From Zygnema cylindricum (taxonomy: Eukaryota; Streptophyta; Zygnematophyceae; Zygnematales; Zygnemataceae): a stretch of DNA of 64,000 nt. The notes under the pieces are model-generated. The model was not told the DNA's origin and ran no database searches. It saw only the letters and a list, made by a program, of their open reading frames with translations. Positions 57,347 to 64,000 of the stretch are shown here, piece by piece (the first letter of the stretch is position 1; each line of letters begins with the position of its first letter). A program made the translations under genes and the position numbers. The DNA is taken from assembly GCA_037447655.1 (NCBI GenBank), contig JBBHKE010002443.1, forward strand, positions 1-64,000, written 5' to 3'.

Positions 57347-58570
57347 GTCAGGCATCAACATTTTTGCACTTAATACTTTCTTATGTCAAGATCAGCTCGT
57401 AATTGAAAAAAAATGTTTTTTAGCCGTCGACCTTCCACAACTTCGGCCACTGCTTCCCACTGGCAACAAAGGCTTTTCTGGCAACTTTCGCCATCTCGAC
57501 ATCCCCTTCCTCTCTCCTCTTATGGCCCCTCACAAGCGGCGGGCGTCGCGCTCCCTCTCACCATCTTCTTCCGAATGTGCTCGGCCTCGATTGGAAATCT
57601 CAGATGGATCTTTACCCCTCCACAACATCCCTCCCAAACCATCAATGCCCTCCTCCTCACCTTACCCTTACCCGCATGTACCCTTCACTCTCCATGACAA
57701 CCAACCTTTGCACAAAACCATGTGAGGAAGCACGTCCCGTTGAGTGTGTGCCCCTCCTAGCTCCTACGAACCCTATTCCATCCCCGTCTTCATGCTTAGA
57801 GCCTCCCCCTAATCCTGTTCATCCTTACGCCCCCCCCCCCCATTTTGAGGAGTATTCTCAACCTTCACATCCGCACTTGCATGTCCACCCCGACCGCCCC
57901 TTATTGTTTCTCTTGTGGCTCCTTCACTCACCGAGCCTGCTTTGACTCCCCCATCAAATCATAGTTCTTTTAGGGTGTCGTGCCCTCATTGTGGGAAGTT
58001 GTATGTTGCGGGAAGGGGTCTGTCGCGACATTTGAAGTCATGTCCTCTCACTCCTAAAGGAATTCCACCCCCCACCAAAGGCCATCCTCCTCCCTCAAGA
58101 GTCCGCCAACAACCGTCTTCTACTGATTGGGACTATGTTCGACGCTTAGAAGTCCTTTTGTGTTACAACCTAGGTTATCCTCGACCTATGCTCTACACTC
58201 GTATTCCGAACCATCTTCGTGAATCTGTCCAAGCGGCAATCGACTCCCTTTGGCTTTATTGGCCGCCGACATCACCAACGACGCGACTTGGCATTTTCTT
58301 ATTCCCACTTTGGGTTTTGGTTTTGCCACCAAGGTGAGGGGCGAGCGGGGCTCGTGAGACTCAAGCGCGGTGTCAACGGTTTTTGAGAGGGGATTGGGAG
58401 TCCTTACAACAAGAGCATACAGATCATGTCATCAGTCTTTCTATGTCCCCCCCTCAACATTGTGCCCCGCTCCAAAGCTCCATGGCTAGGTTGCATCGGG
58501 CGGTCCACCTTAGTCGTTCTGGAGAGTATTCTCGGGCTGCTCGTGCTCTTCGACCTTTCCAACCATCTCC

Positions 58571-59104
58571 GTCTTCCGAGGCGATGGTTGAGGCCTTACG
58601 TTTATTACATCCTCCTGCCCTTGACGAGATCTTTGTGTTCGTGGAAGTCCATGATCCTCTTGAATCGTTCGACTTGGAGCAGGAAGCATTTACCACAACT
58701 TTGCTTCGGTCGCCTCACCTTTCTTCAAAGGGCCCATCTGGGATGGTGTACGAACTCCTCAGAGACATATTTATTGTAGACAAACCCTCTCAAGGTTTTG
58801 ATTTATTTTTTAAGGTGGCTTCAGATCCAACCATCTCGTCTTCCGAGACGACGGTTGAGGCCTTACATTTATTACATCCTCATGCCCCTGAAGAGATCCT
58901 CCCGTTCGTGGAAGTCCATGATCCTCTTGAATCGTTCGACTTGGAGCGGGAAGCATTTACCACAGCTCTGCTTCGATCGCCTCATCTTTCTTCAGGGGGG
59001 CCATCTAAGATGGTGTACGAACTCCTAAGGGACATTTTTCTTGTAGACATCCCCTCTCAAGGTTTTGATCTTCTTTTTAAGGTGGCTTCAGAGGTGGCTC
59101 GCGG
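58571..59104 (+). repeat. In-frame 267-bp tandem duplication in N
   Basis: Two units (58571-58837 and 58838-59104) encode the same 89-residue stretch (VEAL.LLHP, VEVHDPLESFDLE.EAFTT.LLRSPHLSS) with scattered substitutions. The reading frame stays open across both units. Confidence 0.92.
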
Positions 59105-60658
59105 ACACATTCCTCACAATGTTGTACCCATTCTCTCTACGGCTCACCTTGTTGCTGTTACTAAGCCTGATGGGGGAATTCGCCCAATTGTTATCAGTGA
59201 GGTGTTGTACCGTTTTGTTGCTCGCTCAATGTTTATTAAACTCCAAGGAGCTTTCCATGACCATTTTTCACCGCACCAGTTCGGAGTTGTTACAAAGGGG
59301 GTAGTGAGGCGGTTGTTCATAGTCTTCGGGGTGTTTTCGATCTCCATCTGGATTGGGTAGTCCTTCGGGTAGATGTCGCTAACGCCTTTATCACTGTCAA
59401 CCGTAATGTTATCTTTCGATAATTGAGGCATGCTCCATCTCCCATCAACTACATTTTCCCTTTTGTTCATGCATTTTATTCTCGCCCGAGCTCCCTCTTC
59501 TTTCCTCTTGGCCCTCCTTTTGGTGAGGTTGCCACATTAGAGTCTTAAAATAGCACTCGTCAAGGTGATCCTTTGGGGGGTCCCCTTTTGCTTTAGCTCA
59601 CCTTCAAGCTTTACGCGACTCTGCTACGACTTTTCATGGCTATTTATTCCCTTTTATCGCAGATGATACTCATATCGTGGGCCCTCGAGACCAAGTTTTA
59701 TTTGCCTTTTGTCATTTTGCAGAGCAACTTCGTCCGATTGGTTTGTCAGTTATGCCGTATAAATGTGTGGCTTGGTGCCCGCAAGGCTTACCTTCAGACT
59801 TCCTTGTTCCTGTGGGTTTTGGTATTGCATCTCCGACTGATGGTATTAAAGCTTTAGGCTCTCCTATCGGTGCCCCATCTTTTGTGAACCAAGTTGTTAC
59901 TGATGCTTTGTTGGAGGACCTTTTGCACTCTGATGAACTTCTTAAGCTCTTCGATTCCAAGGTGGCATTTCAAAACCTCACTCGTTGCTTTGCTCAACGT
60001 CCTCTGTATCTCGCTCGGACGCTACCACCACCAGATCCATTTTTGTCCTCTTTAAAAGGGTTCGACGATCAATTTTTTTAGTGTTCTCCATCACCTTGTT
60101 GGACATGGGATTTTTGATCGCCCAGAGGGTTCACTCGCACGTTGTTAAGCTAGCCTTCCAATTTCCAACGGGGGTTTAGGTTTGATTCCAGTGGCTCAAG
60201 TTGCTCCAGCGGCTTATTTGGGTAGTTGGGCTTTAGTGGCGCCTGCCATCGCTTCCCGTTTTATTGCAAATGATGTTCCCACTCTAGCCCAAGTCGTCCC
60301 TAAAGTGGAGGATAATCTCTTTTCCATTTCATCAAGCTATTCTCTCCGCCCGTTCACTCCTCCCGTCTGATGCTCGAAACCAAGCGCCACCTTTCCTGTC
60401 TCTTATTGTTGACAATAACTACCATATGCAACAACGCATATCCGAGCAGTTGGTAGTAGCTGAATTCCATGATCTATTAAACGCGATACCTTCTGCTCAA
60501 TCGCGTGATCGTTTATGTTCGTGTCCTACGCAGGGAGCTGGTGTGTGGTTACAGGCAACACCCAATTTTTCGACTCTTCGTATGACGTCTGATCAATTCA
60601 CTCTGCTATCCGCCTTCATTTGGGTTTGCCTCACCCTCCCCTTCTTGGGCGCCCCAAC

Positions 60659-60960
60659 TGTGTTTGCAACCAACCTATTGACTTCGACGACATCCATTTA
60701 CTTCGTTGTTCGTGGGGGGGTGAACGTACCGTCGCGCATGATTTGGTTCGAGATGCGGTTGCTGTGATTGGTGTTGAAGCATGCTACATTGTGAAGCGGG
60801 AGGTTTCTCATATCTTACCTCCTCGTCCCCAATCTAGTGGTCTCCGAAGCCCTCAGGTTGACTTGGTTTTCCTCCATGGGACTGGGCGAACTTTGGGTGA
60901 TGTGGTCCTTGCTGATCCGACTGGGACCCACATTTCTTCTTGCGCGGCAGTGCATTTAGG
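60659..60960 (+). other. Zinc knuckle and restriction-like nuclease motif of N
   Basis: CVCNQPIDFDDIHLLRC is followed by an Asp in VDLVF, 12 residues, then Asp in GDVVL, and a downstream TSKER stretch. In R2-type elements a CCHC knuckle and a PD-x(12-14)-D motif mark the endonuclease. The Pro is two residues before the first Asp here (PQVD). Confidence 0.55.
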
Positions 60961-61582
60961 CGTGGCGGCTCGGGACGCAACGACTTCTAAGGAAAGGGAT
61001 TACGCTCACCGAGACCCGGCAGACCAGTTTGTCCCATTTGCCGCAAAGATTTTTTGTTCTTTTGACAAGTCTTTCGATGATTTTCTTCGCAACTGTGCTA
61101 AAAGAGCTTCTGATTCTAGGGGTCCAGGGAGCCCTCCCCCAAGCCTTCTGGTTGCTTTTTATCGGCATCGTGTATCGGTCGCCCTTTAACGAGCGCAAGC
61201 TGGGGCCTCTTTCATCGAAGCACGGTGGCGGACGATAGGCGAAGCCTTCAGACCTTCCTCCACGAGATCCAGCCCACATCCACGATCTTCGAGGGTGTGG
61301 AATTTAGTTGGTTGGGGTTGTGGGGCATCATATAGAGTGCGTTTCTCCTTTTTTGTCTAGTCATCTTTGGTTTTTCGTTTAGTCTTGCTAGTTAGCCTAG
61401 TTGCTTTTGTTTTTCCTCATTTGTTTGTTTTGTTTTGCTTTGTTTTGTTTTCTTAGCTGCTGGCTCTTGCAATCTTTAAATGTTCTATTTCTTTTTTTTT
61501 ACCCCCTTTGTACTTTGATGGTTTTTCCATCGCACATTATGTAATTAATGGATATAGTTTTATCCATGTAGGACATTTACAA

Positions 61583-62155
61583 CATAGTTCAAAAGTAGGT
61601 GACAGTACACCCATACAATATGCCTATTGTATGTAAATTTTACAATACTACCTTAAGACCCATATTGTATTTGCCGCAAAATGAAATAAAATAGTAAGGT
61701 TGAGTTGCACATGGTTCGATAGAGAATTAAACGTCATGTCTAAATTTGAAAAAAAAACCAAACAAAAATTATTTTTTTTTGAGTTTTGAGCGACTTTTTT
61801 TTATACCGTCAGATTTGGACGATCTGACGGTCGTTGATGAAAGTAACGATCTAAGAAGATCACATGAAAAGCCCATAACACAACTTACGACAGGACTATC
61901 GTTAGATTCGTCCGCTGGTTTTTTTTTTTTCCCACTTTTTTTTCCCGCTCAATTTCATCCTACGTCGTGTCAGTTCGCTAAAAAATTTCGTTCGGCGGCG
62001 TGCGCTGTACTATGAGCATACGTCAGATTCGTACGCTCGTACAGGGGTGTGCACAGCACACACACATACAGTATGCCTACTCTACGCGAGTTTTGTGCCA
62101 AGTTTTGTGCGCCTACAAAGTCCTACCATAAAAAAACGCCTACTTTTGAACTATG
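61583..62155 (-). mobile_element. hAT-like MITE copy 3, intact, 573 bp
   Basis: Same family as 52076-52644, in opposite orientation. Ends CATAGTTCAAAAGTAGG and CCTACTTTTGAACTATG; perfect 8-bp duplication atttacaa at 61575-61582 and 62156-62163. The frame at 61746-62015 inside it is an artefact. Confidence 0.92.
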
Positions 62156-62163
62156 ATTTACAA

Positions 62164-64000
62164 GTTATAATTTGGTTACGTCATATATATGATAGACTTG
62201 TACCTTTTTTTCGTCATAGGCGTACAAATAATCCGTATCACTAAGCGCGAAGCTTCCGTCTGTCCGTCCGTCTGTCTGCCTGTCGGTAACCTTTTCCCCG
62301 ATTGTGATTGGCTGCATGGTAACCGGGGAGTCAGATTTATTTTGTGCCTAGACGACGTAAGCACGTGAATCTTCTGAGGTTTATGATTGGCTGCGCGAGT
62401 GCCGGAAAGGCAGGTTTTTTTTTGCCACCGCCACTGCCGCCTCCTTTTGCCGGTAGCACGTGTGAGTCGCACGTGCATTGTACCCGTACTGATAAATGGA
62501 GGAATTCAAAAGGTACAGTAGCCTGGTCCCAGGTCCCAATGGTCGGGATCATCCAGTCTTGGGATTTGTACGGCTGTATAAAGTCTGCCCGTTTTTGGTC
62601 GTTGAAATGATTGCCAGTTTTGGCCGCTTTTGAAGTTTGAAGCTGCCTTTCCCTTCCAATGCAAATAATCAAATATTACAAAATATTACCACATTTTGCA
62701 ATTAATAAATCCACTATATTTTTGGTGATTGTCGTGGTCCCACGTGGATCCACCCGAATCGGTCCACCCTCAAATTCTGGTGCCGCCTTTATTTCGTAAT
62801 TTTCATAATGTTAGACAGCACTAAAGACTCTAGAGCCACCCTACCTGGACAGATCCGTCACTGGATCTCTGGATCCAAAGACGCATTCCTGTACGAAAAA
62901 GTACGTTCATAACAATACAGCTACGTTCGGCAACAAACAGTACGGCGGTAATGAATGACGCGTCTGACGATTTGATCCGACGGTCATTATGGAGTAAAAA
63001 TCCTGCGTGGCGTCTTTTCAGAGCTGCTAGGGTTTGGCAGCTGCGCCTGTTGGCCTGTTGTCGGGTCAGAAAATAATAGTTACGTGATTTTGAATGCCGT
63101 TGGATCGCATCCCGAACCGATCGGACGGATAAAATTGGTCGTATGATTATTTATTGTTTGACCGAAATGGAGGGAAGTGGCGGGCAGTTTTGGAACGTTT
63201 AGACCTATGGACCTACGTTAGGGTTTGCTAATAGGTTGATAATGGATCGAGTCTTTAATAATTAATTCCCATATTATTGAAGCCGTGACAGCATGTTACC
63301 TTAAAGTACACACTATTCTGGGTGATCACGTGAAATGCGTAGATGGAGCTCCAGAAAAGACAAATTGGAATCGACGAGTTTGTGGTCTAGACTGCACTCC
63401 CACAAAGGTAGATTGGAATTTCGTACAATTGTTTAACTTGTTGCTTGCTGTACCTTTCCGAAGATTCTCGACCTCCTGTAGTTTAACGCTGGAAACTTAG
63501 GTCACGTGTCGTATAAATATAGGTTCAAGCTGCCGTACATCCTGGCGATAGTTGGACACTTGCGAAGTCTAAGGACGACCTGTCATTTTCGTCGCCTTTC
63601 TCGCTTTGACCGGCTGGCGTCGTCCAGAAGGTGTATTTATCCACGTCAGCAGAGAGCTACGTGTTGAGCCGCTTGCAGTTCACGCGTCACTCCTAATGGA
63701 ATCTCTTTGAAAATGCAGCTACGTGTCATTTCCTAACAGAGATACCGGCTTTTGAACTTTTTTCTAAAACGTGCGAACCGTCGTACGGCCGCAAGAAATT
63801 TAGCCACAAGAAATGTCCGGCTCCCTCTCGCTATGCTGTTTTCGTGCGTTGTCTTATGAAACTTTCGCACTTTACATACTATATACACGCGTCACATTTT
63901 AAGAGATCGTGGCGCAACTTTCAGCCACCTCATCTGAAAGTCATCTCGAAAGTCTCGAAAAGAGCTTTTCGCAAGGGGCACAATCCCGGTTCGCAGAAAC
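62164..64000. other. Intergenic DNA, no gene recognised
   Basis: A short tctg/tccg repeat lies at about 62256-62283. GC-richer than the middle of the window, with several tgtacg words and a TATA-like cgtataaatatag at 63510. The longest frame (63285-63500, 71 codons) has no recognised domain. A promoter or a first exon could lie here, but nothing proves it. Confidence 0.4.

Larger units (their letters stand above)
57413..61189 (+). pseudogene. ORF of non-LTR element N (zinc finger-RT-nuclease)
   Basis: Frames in order: 57413-57945, Pro/Ser-rich N-terminus (a C12 run at 57830 may hide a frame change); 57915-58337, with the finger CPHCGKLYVAGRGLSRHLKSC cut to C-x2-C-x12-H-x3-C (57981-58043); 58383-59360, with SRSGEYSRAARAL, GPSGMVYELLRD, then TKPDGGIRPIVISEVLYRFVAR (RT fingers). 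A one-base loss near 59297 shifts the frame to RVDVANAF (RT motif A), then TAA at 59419, RQGDPLGGPLFALAH, and FIADDTHIVG (catalytic ADD, about 59655-59685) to 60081. After more breaks, 60620-61189 has the knuckle C-x-C-x9-H-x3-C (60659-60709) and VDLVF-x8-GDVVLAD. An 89-codon segment is duplicated in frame (58571-59104). Inactive as it stands. Confidence 0.8.
56700..61574 (+). mobile_element. Non-LTR retrotransposon N, broken
   Basis: No LTRs. From 5' to 3': a two-unit tandem repeat (about 56755-57300), a pyrimidine-rich stretch with telomere-like words, a proline-rich N-terminal coding part, a C2HC zinc finger, reverse transcriptase, a C-terminal zinc knuckle with a PD-x12-D-like nuclease motif, and a 3' region ending near 61574. 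A MITE is inserted 8 bases further on. The zinc finger-RT-knuckle-nuclease order is that of elements with a restriction-like endonuclease (R2-like). The 5' limit is uncertain. Confidence 0.75.

Noticed and set aside
63285-63500. Small 71-codon gene at the right end
   Set aside because: No domain, no supporting context, and length within chance expectation for this composition.

Overview
The window is retrotransposon-rich plant nuclear DNA. I recognise no host protein gene, rRNA gene, functional tRNA gene or CRISPR array. The case for a plant (streptophyte) rests on three things: the Ty1/copia polyproteins read like plant ones; 15 nt next to their LTRs match the complement of the plant initiator tRNA-Met anticodon arm; and the Ty3/gypsy element is a chromovirus with a plant-type primer site. 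I cannot name the species. There is one 10-N assembly gap at 50243-50252.

The main structure (about 9.2-48.8 kb) is a stack of insertions, resolved by LTR pairs, target-site duplications (TSDs) and rejoined reading frames. A hAT-like MITE (starts 9246, ends near 48846) was split by gypsy element G (9491-48231, minus strand, TSD tcaac). G received two copia elements. D (10316-29252, minus, TSD cggtg) lies in its 3' internal region; D was split by A (12491-24966, plus), and A by B (15490-21817, plus, TSD aatga). E (about 33954-47937, minus) lies in G's 5' LTR; E was split by F (38388-44825, plus). E's own 5' LTR also carries a composite insert holding a hAT-like repeat and a piece of a non-LTR retrotransposon. 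B is youngest: I found one difference between its 993-bp LTRs, although its single gag-pol frame has two in-frame stops.

The copia elements share an unusual design. The gag ATG lies inside the 5' LTR, exactly 20 nt before its end, in all five copies where it can be read. The primer-binding site (PBS) follows at once, so it is translated as part of Gag. It matches the anticodon arm, not the 3' end, of initiator tRNA-Met, as in Drosophila copia half-tRNA priming. LTRs of both subfamilies also carry an antisense tRNA-like module (A-box-like and B-box-like motifs) and a conserved short hairpin ahead of gag.

Flanks: 1-9.2 kb holds degraded copia remnants (H, J), short tandem repeats and two copies of a repeat family R. 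48.8-56.6 kb holds the third R copy, the gap, low-complexity DNA and minisatellites, one of them split by a second copy of the 570-bp hAT-like MITE. 56.7-61.57 kb holds a broken non-LTR retrotransposon N (N-terminal zinc finger, reverse transcriptase, C-terminal zinc knuckle and restriction-like nuclease signature), with a third MITE copy just after its 3' end. I recognise no gene in 62.2-64 kb.
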